From Peromyscus leucopus (taxonomy: Eukaryota > Chordata > Mammalia > Rodentia > Cricetidae), in assembly GCF_004664715.2 (NCBI RefSeq), contig NC_051063.1, forward strand, positions 145,556,165-145,620,164: a stretch of 64,000 nucleotides of DNA, in the 5' to 3' direction. The translations under genes and the position numbers were made by a program. Of this stretch, positions 20,912 through 31,394 are shown piece by piece (the stretch's first letter is position 1; every line of letters starts with the position of its first letter). The notes beneath the pieces were generated by a model. The model was not told where the DNA came from. It did no database searches and saw only the letters and a list, made by a program, of their open reading frames with translations.

Positions 20912-21042
20912 TGGAAATATGTGTGTTGAGTATGTGTGGTAGATGAGTAAGTATGTGTTTGTGTGAATGTGTATACATGTGTGTGTGTGCATGTATATGG
21001 AGGGAAGAGATTGATGCTCTGTCTTCCTGAATCACTTTCCAC

Positions 21043-21240
21043 CTAATTTTTTGAGACAGGATCTCTCCTGGACTTCAAAGCAGTTGACCAGTGACTGAAG
21101 GATCCATTTGTGTCCCCTTGCCCAGCTCTGGGAATATACAGGGAGCTACCACGGCCAGCCTTTCACATGTGTGCTGGGGATCCAGACTCAGGTCCTTAGG
21201 CTTGCATGGGAAGCACTTTGCCAACCGACTCAGTCTCTCT
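21043..21240 (-). mobile_element. B4-type (ID-B1) SINE, diverged
   Basis: 'ttttttgagacaggatctctcctgg' at one end and 'actcaggtccttaggcttgcatgggaagcactttgccaaccgactcagtc' at the other are the B1-like and ID-like halves of a minus-strand B4. Confidence 0.65.
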
Positions 21241-21675
21241 GTCTCTTTGAGCACCCCCTTACCCCCAGGTCCAGTCAAGCCTCAACAATCCTGCCTGCGT
21301 CTCCCATGCACTGAGAACGTGGGCATCTGCCACCACACCCGACAAGCTAACATGGCAACTGAATGCTTTCCTCTTAAGACAGGAAACAAGAAAAGGATGC
21401 TTTCTCTCCACACCTGTACTTAAATTGTATTCCAATCAGAGTAACTAGGCAAGACAATTAAAGGCATGCAGATGGGAAAGGAAGAAACAAATTTATCATG
21501 GCATGATCCCATATGTAGAAGCCTAAGGAATCCGGGGACAAGGAATAATAAATAAAACTCCTACTAGCCCTGCTAAACACATTCAGTAAGCCCAAAGGAT
21601 ACAACAGAAATAAGTTACATTCCTTCTCTCTTCCATCGTTTCTATTCCTACTTTTTATTAGTTATATATTTGTTT
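21241..21675. other. Ttc23 intron, nothing recognised
   Basis: No exon or repeat signal that I can support. Confidence 0.4.
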
Positions 21676-21815
21676 GTTAAAACAGCATGTCCTTACACAG
21701 CCCTGGCTGGCCTGGAACAAAACTCTGTCCAACAGGCTGGACTTGAACTTGTACTGATCCTCACACCTGGCTCCCAAGTGCTGGATTACAGGTATGCACC
21801 ACCACACCACGGGCG
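21676..21815 (-). mobile_element. Diverged B1 SINE
   Basis: 'cagccctggctggcctggaacaaaactctgtccaacaggctggacttgaac' and 'caagtgctggattacaggtatgcaccaccac'. Confidence 0.75.
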
Positions 21816-21934
21816 TGTTTCTTTCTTTCTCCCTCCTCTCCTCCATCTTCTGTGGTGTGTGCAGCTCCGTGTGCTCCTGGAGGTCAGAGGTCAGCCTCAG
21901 GTGTCACTCCTCAGAGTTACCCACACTGTTTTTC

Positions 21935-22040
21935 ATTGTTGTTTGTCTTGAGACATGATCTCTCACTGGAACCTGAACTGTGCCTGGAGCTCCTGAGTGC
22001 TAGGATTACGGGTACTGCCCTGGAATGCCTGGCTTCAAAA
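21935..22040 (-). mobile_element. SINE fragment (B4/B1-like)
   Basis: 'cttgagacatgatctctcactggaacctgaactgtgcctggagctcctgagtgctaggattacggg'. Confidence 0.5.
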
Positions 22041-22164
22041 ATTATATTTATATATGCAAACAATATATATAACCCGAAAATGAAATTAAGGAAACCTGAC
22101 TATTAACAATAGAAAAACAACAAACAAAAACCACCTTATGAATAAAGGTAATGAAATCAGGGTA

Positions 22165-22500
22165 TCATGGTTTGAATCTGAAACGATTCCCATGGGTTCA
22201 TATTTGAATGCTAGGTCCCCAGGCTGTGGAACTACTTTGAAGACTGAGTTTTTAGACGGTGGGTGTGGTGTGGGTGGAGGAAGTAGGCCACCAAGGGGTG
22301 GGGCTTTAAGACTATAACCACCCTGGATTCCAGCCTGTTTTCTCTGCTTCCGGTCTGCTGCCCTGTGGAGAGTCCCTTCGTGTTCCTGTTTCCTCTGCTG
22401 CAATGGGCTAAAACCATGAACCCAGTGGGCAAACCTCTTTTGTCTTTTAAGTTGTTTCCGTCAGGCTTTTAGTTATTGCTACGTGAAAGTAACTCATACA
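22165..22500 (+). repeat. Mid-repetitive rodent repeat ('tggtttgaat...' type)
   Basis: Opens 'catggtttgaatctgaaacgattcccatgggttcatatttgaatgctaggtcccc' and ends 'ttattgctacgtgaaagtaactcatacaag'. The same opening and layout recur at 49390-49752. Family name not asserted. Confidence 0.65.
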
Positions 22501-22802
22501 AGACACGCACTGAAAATGAAGGAAATTAAAGAAAGCTTAGCCATATGGAGAAACTCCATAGTCATGGGTGAGAGGTTTCACAGTGTCTGCACACTTATCT
22601 GTAGATTTGAAACAATTCCTATCAAAATATTAATGGTTTTTTTTTCTCTGCAGAAATTGAAAATTTTGTACTTAAATTCATATGGAAATGTAAGAAACTC
22701 AAACTACATTACACAATCCTTAAAAAAGGAGAAAGTGAGGTAATTCATACTTGTAATTTTAAAAGTTACTATTAATATAAAAACTATAAAAAGTCAGCCA
22801 GG

Positions 22803-22963
22803 AGCCAGGCACGGTGGCACTCGCCTTTAATCTCAGCACTTGGGAGGCAGAGGCAGGTGAATCTCTGTGAATCTAAGGCCAGCCTGGGCTACAGAATGAG
22901 TTCGGTGGGACAGACAGGGCTGTTAAACAGAGAAACCCTATCTCAAAAACAAAACAAAAGTCA
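22803..22963 (+). mobile_element. B1 SINE
   Basis: 'gagccaggcacggtggcactcgcctttaatctcagcac' to 'gaaaccctatctcaaaaacaaaac'. A second weak B1-like unit follows at 22968-23075. Confidence 0.85.
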
Positions 22964-23379
22964 GCTAGGTATGGCAGTACAAACCTGTAATAGCAAAACT
23001 TGGAAAACTAAGTCAGGAGGACCACATAGTAAAAAACCCTGTCCAAAGCAGGCAAGCAAACAAACAAAAATCCAAAATAAAACAAGAGGTCCTCACAAAG
23101 CCATAGTAATCAAAAACTGCTAAAGAAGCAAAATGCCGGTTCTTTGTTCTCAAGCTGTTGTGACCAGCATGATGACTGCGGAAAAAGATGGCCTAGATTC
23201 TGGACATTTGCTGGGGGAGTGGATAGTATGTCCTCATCGGGTAAACAAAGGTCATTATGTCAGATGATTATGTGAGTCAGCTTTTGACTGTGGTGCTCAC
23301 TGTGTAAGCTGCAGGTATATCAAAACAGCTTTTGAGGAAGGCACCAATAAACAGGCCAAACTGGATGGGGCCAAGCCCA

Positions 23380-23540
23380 TGAGGCCCCAATACTACACAA
23401 AGAACAACAGGCAACTGAGGAACGCTGGGGGCGGGAGAGGAAGAACATATCAATCAATTGGCGGTCCAGGGCCAAACAGTCAGCCCTGGAAATATACAGA
23501 CATTATATGGACTCGACAGGTTATATATTATATGTATGTG

Positions 23541-23583
<43 letters not shown>

Positions 23584-23720
23584 TTTCATATACACATGCA
23601 ATAACAATGAAAAAGGCCATGCATGTGAAGGCGAACAATAAGGGATTTATGGGAGGCTTTTGAGGGAGGAAAGGCAAGGCAGAAATATTGTGATTAAAAT
23701 ACAATCTCTAAAGAACAAAG
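23380..23720 (+). mobile_element. LINE-1 3'UTR with (CA)n
   Basis: 'caacaggcaactgaggaacgctggggg', 'gtccagggccaaacagtcagccctggaaatatacagacattatatggact' and a (CA)n run at 23544-23581 followed by 'gggatttatgggaggcttttgagg' are typical of rodent L1 3'UTRs. Confidence 0.7.
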
Positions 23721-24184
23721 AGTTCTTTAAAAAAAAAAACAACCTTGTACAACTTGCAAAATTTTAGTTTGTCTAACATAGCTCAGTTGAAGCTGGGATA
23801 AAACAGAATAAAATGGCATGGTACTGGGGTAAGGACAAGAAAAGAAATTAACCCTGACATACACAGCCACTCCTTTTTTTTTACCTTATTTTTTTCCAGT
23901 GTCGGCCATCAAACCCAGGGACTGGTGCATTCCCCCAGCCCCTAAAGGTGCCGAGATACTTCAAAGGCAGAAAGAACAGTCTTTTCAATAAATGATGCTA
24001 GAACTGGAGAGGCGCATTCAAAGGTAACTTCACACCATCCATAAAAGTGAACTCCAAGCAGAGCAGAGACCTAAACCTCAGGGCTAGAACTGCAAAACGC
24101 TGACCAAGCACCGGAGTAAAGTGTTATGAGTTGGGATTCCCTGGATACAACTCCAAAGTACAAGTGAGAGAAGGGAAGATGGAC

Positions 24185-24679
24185 TGTGGTGGTATTTTAT
24201 TTGTGCACACCAATAAAGCTTATCTGGGGATCAGAGGAAAAAGCCAGCCACTGTATTAAACAGAGAGGTCAGGCAGTGGTAGCACATGCCTTAATCCTAG
24301 CATTCGGGAGGCAGAGATCCATTTGGATCTCTGAGTTCAAGGCCACACTGGGAACAGAGCCAGGCATGGTGGCGTATACCTTTAATCCCAATGCTAGTTA
24401 ACCATAGAGGTCTGGAGGTCTGTACAGATAAGGAATCGGTAGAGCTGGGCAGAAAGAGGAAGTGATGTAGCTGGATGGAGAGAGGAAGTAAGACGGCAGG
24501 GCACAGAAGGGGTTATAGGAGTGAGCGTACAGGAAGTAGCTCTCTCTGGAGGCTGAGGAGTTGGTAAGGTGAGGTTGGTTATGGCTTGTTTTATTCCTCT
24601 GATCTCTCAGTTTTCACCCCAATATCTGGCTCTGGGTTTTTTTTTTTATTAATAAGACCGTTTAGCAATTCATCTTACA
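24185..24679 (+). mobile_element. Solo LTR (class II, MYSERV-like) with embedded B1-like segments
   Basis: Starts TGTGGTGGTATTTTATTTG, has 'ccaataaagcttatctggggatcagag', and ends with 'ctctgatctctcagttttcaccccaatatctggctc' and 'attagcaattcatcttaca'-like text. The last block matches the 3' LTR at 2265-2585. Between 24262 and 24400 are two B1-like heads ('ggcagtggtagcacatgccttaatcc' and 'ccaggcatggtggcgtatacctttaatcc'). Confidence 0.75.
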
Positions 24680-25464
24680 GTGAATTAACTGGACTTCAAC
24701 AACACTGAAATCTTGATGCTTCAAAGTTAAATGCTAAATTTAAAAGACAACCTAAAGGATGAGGGAATATGTCAAGAATATTTACAATTCAATGACAACC
24801 CAATTGAAAATTAGGCCAAATATTTGAATAGACATTTTTTTAAACAAGGAAAATATATAGATAGCTAAGGCAAACAGATGGTTAGTATCATTAGTCATTA
24901 TCAAAATCACAAGGAGCTACTGATTCACACTCACCAAATTTTGACAATAAACCTGAACATAAGAAGTGGTGGCAAGGATGTGGAGACACTGGACTGCTCA
25001 CAGGCTCCTTCCTGGTGAGAATGTGAAGTGCTACAGTTGCCTTGGAAAACAGCTGTGTATTAGGTACTATGTAACTCGCACATCTACTTGTAGGTAAATC
25101 CGAAGCAGCTGAAGAGGCATATCCATACAAAAACTTATACACGTCTTCCTAGAAGTGTTAGTTGTAATACTGAAAGTATTCCAAATGTCTGTCAACTCCC
25201 AAATGGATAAACAGAATGTGCAGAGTGTGGCCTTGCCATATCACGGAGTCCATCGGACCCTGAAGTTCACAGATTACATTGTAGATGAAATTTCATGTCT
25301 TTTACATCAATCCCCTTCTCTGGGATAGAGCCATCACCACATTGCTTGTGGAATGTGATATGTTTCTTTGTTCTTGGAAACATAAATGGTGCATTCAGTA
25401 AAAATATTATCTATAAATTTTAAGGCCAGATCCAAATAGTAGGAACACTGCCATAGTAATTAGA

Positions 25465-25540
25465 CCCCTACTAGGGAATTGAACCTAGGGCCTTATGCAT
25501 GCTAGGCAAGCACTCGACCATTGAGAAACATTTCTAGTCC
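25465..25540 (-). mobile_element. ID/B4 SINE fragment
   Basis: 'agggaattgaacctagggccttatgcatgctaggcaagcactcgaccattgag' is the reverse complement of the tRNA-like ID head (A and B box region). Confidence 0.75.
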
Positions 25541-25910
25541 TTAAAATTACATTTAGTTTAAAAGTCAAATTCATTGCATAAGTGTCCTTACAGCATTTTT
25601 CTTGATTTTGTACATAAGGAATGCCCAAAATCCTCCAGGGAAAAGGTGTTAATAGCTGGAGGAAGCCAGGACTGAGGTGGCCATGAATACAGTAACAAAT
25701 GAACGAGTTCAAGGCACACTGACTTGGTTTAAAGATGGAGTAGGTGGGTGGAAATGCCCATTCCATGGAGATAAAGGCTTCAGACATCAACAGGAATCAC
25801 GGCCAACTCTGAGAAAGACTGGAATGTATGAGCGATCTTTTCACTGTCACAGTGGCACAAGTCACTTTTATTTTGTTACATTTCTTTTGCTTCTCCAACT
25901 TCCTGAGGGC
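25541..25910. other. Ttc23 intron, nothing recognised
   Basis: No supported exon or repeat; possible weak L1 fragment. Confidence 0.35.
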
Positions 25911-26335
25911 TGTGGTGGTATTCTAATTGTACTGAAATGTGATTTTGATTGTATGCTAATAAATAAAGTTGTCCAGGGGTCAGAGCTATTAGAGCCATAG
26001 AAAGAGTGTGGCGGTGGTGGCACACGCCTTTAATCCCATAGATCTCTGTGTGTTCAGGGATACAGCCAGCATTGGAGACATACACCTTTAAGACCTAGAG
26101 GGCTGTACTTACAGACAGTGACGAGGCAGTCACGTGTTTGGGTTTACAACCAATGAGAAGGCAGAACAAAAGACTATGAAAAGACTTACACACAGGGAAA
26201 TAGCTCTCTTTCGGGAAGCTAGGAGCACCGCAGGAGGAAGAGTGAGATTTTAGCTCTGATCTCTGATCTCTTGGCTTTCTCTTTTACATTGGTTCTGTGT
26301 TTCTTATTTAATAAGACAGTTGGTTATATCAACAG
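25911..26335 (+). mobile_element. Second solo LTR with embedded B1-like segments
   Basis: Starts TGTGGTGGTATTCTAATTG and has 'taaataaagttgtccaggggtcagag', a B1-like head at 26008-26040 ('tggcggtggtggcacacgcctttaatccc') and a second degraded head ('agccagcattggagacatacacctttaagac'). It ends 'aataagacagttggttatatcaaca'. Same architecture as 24185-24679. Confidence 0.75.
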
Positions 26336-26599
26336 CGGGCTGCACTATTTAAGGGACTTAAGTGATTAACGTTTGGTGAGTATTGGAGATGGCCACATGA
26401 TAAGGGAACCTTGTCTCAGAGCCTATTTCTAAAGCTAGAGGTTCCCCTTCTTCCCTTTCTGTTTGGAGTCACTTACTATAGAGACACCTGTACTCTAGGG
26501 CTGTGGGGCCAAAAGAGTGAGTCATGGAAGCAGAGTGGGTGCCCATCAAAGAACCAACCAATGAAGAAAAGGTATATGGACACAACAGTTTTATTCCGA

Positions 26600-26820
26600 T
26601 AGAAAGAATGAAGTGACGTCATCTGCAGGAAAATGGATGGAACTGAAGAGCTTGTTTAGAGAAATGAGCCAGTCTCACAAAGGCAAATATGGCAGGTTTT
26701 CTCTCCTGTGTAGAAACTAGGAGGCAAAGGGGTGTGAAAACAAACAGGGAACCTAGATATATGGCAGGAGAAGAAGAGATGGAGGAGGATATAAAATAAA
26801 AGCGATGAAAATGATCAAAG
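26600..26820 (+). mobile_element. LINE-1 3' fragment
   Basis: 'tctgcaggaaaatggatggaactgaagagcttg' followed by 'gagccagtctcacaaaggcaaatat' is L1 terminal sequence. Confidence 0.6.
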
Positions 26821-26829
26821 CATATTACT

Positions 26830-27820
26830 TGTCTCTATGGAGATATAAGGGAACACCTTGTTTTAAACATTTTCTTTTCTAATTAAAAAAAATAGGAACT
26901 GTGGATGGACATCTTAGGATCACGTGAGCTTCGGATTCTTTGCGTAAGTTTCTGCACAAGGATGAAGATAACGTCCCTGAAGCGCTCTGCTCTTTTGCAG
27001 GAGATGGTCCTTGATTGTCTTTGCTTTCTCAATGCTGAGCAGAGGTTCTGGGGTATCACAGCCACTCAATGAGCATGCGGAGAACTGAGTTTTGTCCCAG
27101 ACATAGTTCAAGTGACATTTCCTATAGTGGCTTTACATGGTTTTTGGTTAGGGGTAGAAATTCCTTTAGATCAGTTAAGTATAATCATGAAAAACACATT
27201 CAAAGAAAGAAAGAAAGCAGGGAGAATAAAAATCACCTTTACCGTTCAAATTATACCACAACTACTACACCTGACAATATATATCCATAGTGCCAAGTTA
27301 AAATTGCTCAATGCCTTTCAAAGGCCACAAGGAAATGTATCAGGATTTATGTAAACCAACAAGGGTAGAGAAAGATACTTAAGCAAAATGTCTCAAGAGA
27401 CTTGGCGGCAGATCTGTATGTCAATTTATTACTAAGCTCTGGCCTGTGCCCTGGTGCCAATCTTAAGCCGCAATGCTAATTTTCATACTGAAAATCCACA
27501 ACTGAACTCCTTACTGCTAGTTACTGGCTCTTCATGTGACTTTCTGTTCTTTAAAAAAAAAAAAAAAAGGATTATTATCATTTTAACCGAGGTTCTCAAT
27601 GAACCGCCTGCTGCAGTCAGAGCCAGCTCTGCCAAGGATGCAGCACTTCTGGGGGATGATGCTACTTCCTTTCTTCCTCCCTATTGAAAATTCAAAAACA
27701 GGTAGCAGCGCTTTGAAGTTCTCCCTGAAGCTACTGATGCTCCTAGCATCTGTCATGGTCACCTGCACATTGAAAATATTCAGCCTCTTTTATTGAAAAT
27801 CCCTGTCTCAAAAAAACCAA
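26830..27820. other. Ttc23 intron, low-repeat stretch with unexplained minus-strand open segments
   Basis: Minus-strand open stretches at 26920-27111 and 27583-27768 read as fairly protein-like, but I recognise neither and see no clean splice borders. A-run at 27552-27568; truncated B1 3' end and long A-run at 27795-27849. Confidence 0.3.
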
Positions 27821-27849
27821 AAAGAAAAAAAAAAAAAAAAAAAAAAAAA
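27821..27849 (+). repeat. Poly-A run
   Basis: About 25 consecutive A following 'ccctgtctcaaaaaaacc', the tail of a 5'-truncated B1. Confidence 0.85.
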
Positions 27850-28339
27850 GAGAATCTCTGAGCCCCATTTGCCCAGAACCTTGGTATGATCTTCTGAAGT
27901 TTGATTGTTTTATGTCCTTATAGGCGAACTAAAGAGCGACAATCTAAGAAACAGATTTCTAATATATTCCTGAACTTTATATCTTAATATTAATTAAATA
28001 TCTTTTGTTGAAAATATAAATGCCAGATTTCTTTTTGGGGAGAATTCATCCGCTTGCTGATGCTGATGTTGCATATACCAAAATTATGTTTGGCTTGGTC
28101 CTAGGCAAAACCATCCCTCAATTTCCCACTTTACAAATATTTGTCCAATTTGAGTTCAAAGTCAACTGTGATTTTTCTTCTCTAAATAGATGGTTTGTGT
28201 ATTACGTCTGTTATAATGCACAGACACAAATATCCAGTTGATTTAAAAATTGCAGTAGAAAATGTCTAAATCCACATTAAAGCAACAATAGCAGCAAAGC
28301 ACATGGAAGCAAAAATAATCTACAATTAATCTTGTTTAC

Positions 28340-28387
28340 CTTGCAAAACTCCACTGATAGCCTGGGGGTCGTGTTTCCAACTTCATT
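28340..28387 (-). other. Ttc23: Candidate 48-nt 5'UTR exon of Ttc23
   Basis: On the minus strand, a pyrimidine-rich acceptor (cttcttctctctttag, AG at 28389-28388) is followed by 48 nt and a consensus donor (gcaag|gtaaac; GT at 28339-28338). Surrounding sequence (28340-28860) is repeat-free. The exon lies between the CpG-island promoter and the coding exon on the strand of Ttc23. It holds one ATG (28386). If joined directly to 4247, that frame runs 20 codons and stops 4 nt before the Ttc23 ATG. Splice signals are seen directly; exon use is inferred. Confidence 0.5.
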
Positions 28388-29334
28388 CTAAAGAGAGAAG
28401 AAGTCTCAAAACTCTTCCTCCTGCCCCCTCAGATGGTGGCCGGGTTTTCTCTCCACGTTTCCTTAAAACTAGCAAAACAACAAAAGAACAACCTGGAAAG
28501 TTTCTTTAACTCTCGTCCCTCCAACTTTGTCGTAAAATCCTTTGTCCGTTTACTCAGCCTGACCGAGAGAAACTCTCTTTCCTTTTCACAGTTCTCTTGA
28601 TCCGCGGCTTTGCCAGCTTGGCCCCCTCTGGATCAGCTCGATGACCATCAACAAGTCTGAATCCAGCGGTTTCAGCCTAAATGAGAGCAGCCTTCTTCCA
28701 TAAAGCAACCTAGTACTTCACAAAACTCCAGGCCAAGGAATGAAGGATAGAGCCTTCACCAATAGGGAGTGGAGAAAAGAATTTTGTCAAACTTTGTAAC
28801 CCAATCCAGGGAAGCCAGAGGTGGGAATTTTAGGTAGGGGGCCGGCTTTCCCTTGGAATTTTCTTAAAGTGGTATCGCTGACTTGTTAAAAGTTGCCACA
28901 GATTAGAAAAAACATCCATTTAGAGTTTCTCCTTCTGTTTTAAGTCCTATAAAAATATGTAAATCGATATTCCACAAACTGAGTGAACTTCTAATGTGAT
29001 CCTACTATCAATATGGGAATTGTAACACCAATTTGGAGAAGAGGTAAAAGCTACTTTAACATGATTCATTTTTCATGAGCAACTTTTGGATCTTAATATG
29101 CTAAAAATATTTCTCTTAAAAAATGAAAGACGAAAATTAGGAAGCTGACATTACTTCAAAAATGTTTTTCTATTCTTTTTTCTGCCAATATATTAATGTT
29201 TAATATATATATATAAACACATATACATAGAAAGATTATAATTACATCATTTCCCCTTTTCTTTCCTCCTGACCAATCCTCCTAAGTATCTCTCCCTTGA
29301 TCTCTTTAAAATGAATGGCCTTTATTATTATTAT
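28388..29334. other. Ttc23 intron, repeat-poor, nothing further recognised
   Basis: No SINE or LTR. 28440-28860 is moderately GC-rich with a CCAAT at 28758-28762. It could be regulatory, but nothing proves it. Confidence 0.4.
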
Positions 29335-29353
29335 TTTTACATGCACGTGCAGG

Positions 29354-29397
<44 letters not shown>

Positions 29398-30360
29398 CAA
29401 GGCTGACCATTTGGTATTAGATGGGCAAATTGGTGTGCTCTTCTGGGCAATACTATTTCTCCCTATCTCAGCTTTCTTTAGTTGCCTGTAGTTCTTTGCA
29501 TAGCCTTGAGGCCTCTCGAGCTCTTCCTAGTTGATGGATGTTAGCATGGCTATTGGGGCGGTCCTCGTTCAGGCCATGTTTAGGCAGACATGTCAGTGAG
29601 ACTATGGATTTGCTTCTGACATTGTTGTGTCTCCACTCTGTATTTGGATTGCTTGTGGTTTTCTGTAATGGTCTCCAAAAGATGCAAAGAGAGGTTTCCT
29701 TGATGAGCGTTGAGGATTACACTTATTAGGCTAGACCCCAGAGAAAGACACCTAGAATATTTTTATTCTTTGAGAACTTCATACAAAGCATTTGGATCAA
29801 ATTCACCCTCCACTCCTCCCCCTAATTCTTCCCAGATACATTTCCTCATGTTTTCTCCCCCTCTTCCTCTTTTTAATAACCAATGGAGTCTAATTTGTCC
29901 TGCCCATACACTTCTGGGTGTGGGGCCGGCCATTGGAGCAAGGTCTGCCTACCAAGGGTCACATCTTTAAAGAAAACCAACTCTCCCTTCTCCAGAAGCC
30001 ACAAACTGTCCATAGCTCCTCAGTTAGGAGGCCGGGGGGATTGGTGAACCCCTTCTTCCTCCATGCTAAAATATTGCCTGGCTTGATCCTGCACAGGCAA
30101 CCACAGTTGCCATCCACGCAAATGAATGCAGAGGGCCTGTTGTGTTCAGAAGACACTGTTTCACTCTGATCCTCCCTGACCTCTGGTTCTTACACCTTTC
30201 TGCTCTCTCTTCTGCACTGGTCCCTGAGCCTGGGGATTAGGGAGACTTGGGTTGTCCCATTCGTGGCTAGCATTCTAGAGATACTTATTTGATCAGTTGT
30301 GAGTTATGTTAATTACCATCCACTGCACAAAGAAACTTCTCTGATGAGGAAATCCTAAGG
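29335..30360 (-). mobile_element. LINE-1 3' region, antisense, with (TG)n
   Basis: (TG)n at 29355-29395, then 'aaggctgaccatttggtattagatgggcaaattggtgtgctcttc' and 'cagctttctttagttgcctgtagttctttgcatag'. Further on are 'cccattcgtggctagcattctagagatacttatttgatcagttgtgag' and 'catccactgcacaaagaaacttctctgatgagg'. All are typical of rodent L1 3'UTR read backwards. Confidence 0.75.
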
Positions 30361-30587
30361 TATTAAACACTCCCAAAAGGTTTTAATAAATATAGGATAT
30401 ATACTATGCCATATACTTTAGTAACTCCTGAAGACTGGATTAAATAATAAATAATTTATATTTTTATTTTAACTTATGTCTTATTTTGGAGCTGTTAATA
30501 TTTTTATTTAATTTAACTGCTTTCTAAGTTATTCATTTCTAAGAGTAATTAGGCTATCAAAAAGTAGTTCATTTAAAAGTTGAGAAT

Positions 30588-30780
30588 GATTCAGGTGGTG
30601 GTTCATGCCTTTGATCTCAGCACTTGGGAAGCAGAGGCAGGTGGATCTCTGAGTTTGAGGCCAGCCTGGTCTACAGAGTGAGTTCCAGGGCTACATAGAG
30701 AAACCCTGTCTGGAAAAACCAACCAACCAACCAACCAACCAACCAACCCAATCAACCAAATAAACAAACAAAAAACAATT
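30588..30780 (+). mobile_element. B1 SINE with (CCAA)n tail
   Basis: B1 at 30588-30715, then about 11 CCAA units (30718-30760) and AAAC units. Confidence 0.9.
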
Positions 30781-30954
30781 GATATGCTTAACAAGAAGTC
30801 CCTATGCAAATTAATAGAAACAATTTTTTCTTAAGGACAAAGAATATGTTTTAATGGGGGGGGATGGATTTGATCAAAACATCATATACATGAATGAGGT
30901 TCATCAAAAAATAAAGAGTAAGTCGTTGAGGAATTTTTAAAGGTAGAAAGTTGT

Positions 30955-31112
30955 ACCCAGGCTTTAGTGGTGCAGGCCTTTAATCCCAGCACTTGGGAGG
31001 CAGGGGCAGGCTGATCTGTTGAGTATGAGGCCAACCTGGTCTACAGAGCAAGTTCCAGGACTGCCAGGGCTACAGAAAGACGCCCTGTCTCAAAACCAAA
31101 AAAGAAAGAAAA
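30955..31112 (+). mobile_element. B1 SINE
   Basis: 'ctttagtggtgcaggcctttaatcccagcacttgggagg' to 'gacgccctgtctcaaaacc'. Confidence 0.88.
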
Positions 31113-31152
31113 TTATTGCATCTAAGTACACGACATTTTAAAAATGTTTTAC

Positions 31153-31312
31153 ATGCCGGGCGGTGGCACACACCTTTAATCTCAGCGCTCGGGAGGCAGA
31201 GGTGGTTGGATCTGTGAGTTTGAGGCCAGCCTGGATTACAGAGCGAGTTCCAGGACAGCCAGGGTTGTTACACGGTGAAACCATGTCTCAAAACAAAAAA
31301 CAGACCAACAAA
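31153..31312 (+). mobile_element. B1 SINE
   Basis: 'atgccgggcggtggcacacacctttaatctcagcgctcggg' to 'gaaaccatgtctcaaaac'. Confidence 0.9.
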
Positions 31313-31394
31313 ACAACAACAGTTTTTACTTTTCTTCCCTGGTACTGGGGACTGAATTGAGTGCCTCTACTGAGCTACATACCTGTCCCCTTCT

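Larger units (their letters stand above)
19179..20917 (+). mobile_element. Young non-autonomous mys-like provirus
   Basis: A complete 1.7-kb element: target duplication TGGAAA (19179-19184 and 20912-20917), two 389-bp LTRs, a lysine primer site, a 949-bp internal region and a polypurine tract. No gag, pro, pol or env is present. The longest internal frame is about 92 codons and resembles nothing I know. The LTRs differ at only 4 of 389 positions (about 1.0%), so insertion was recent on an evolutionary scale. The layout matches the mys/MYSERV group of class II elements described in muroid rodents, which must borrow enzymes from a coding relative. It is antisense to Ttc23. Confidence 0.93.
22530..25250 (+). 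mobile_element. Old LINE-1 ORF2/3' copy broken by nested insertions
   Basis: Colinear L1-like pieces: 'caattcctatcaaaatattaatgg' (22613), 'gccatagtaatcaaaaactgc' (23099), 'ggcatggtactggggtaagg' (23814), 'cttttcaataaatgatgctagaactgg' (23981), and 'gtggcaaggatgtggagacactgg' to 'ccaaatggataaacagaatgtg' (24968-25220). They are separated by a B1 (22803), a different L1 3' end (23380), and an LTR (24185). The order records the sequence of insertions. Confidence 0.7.
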
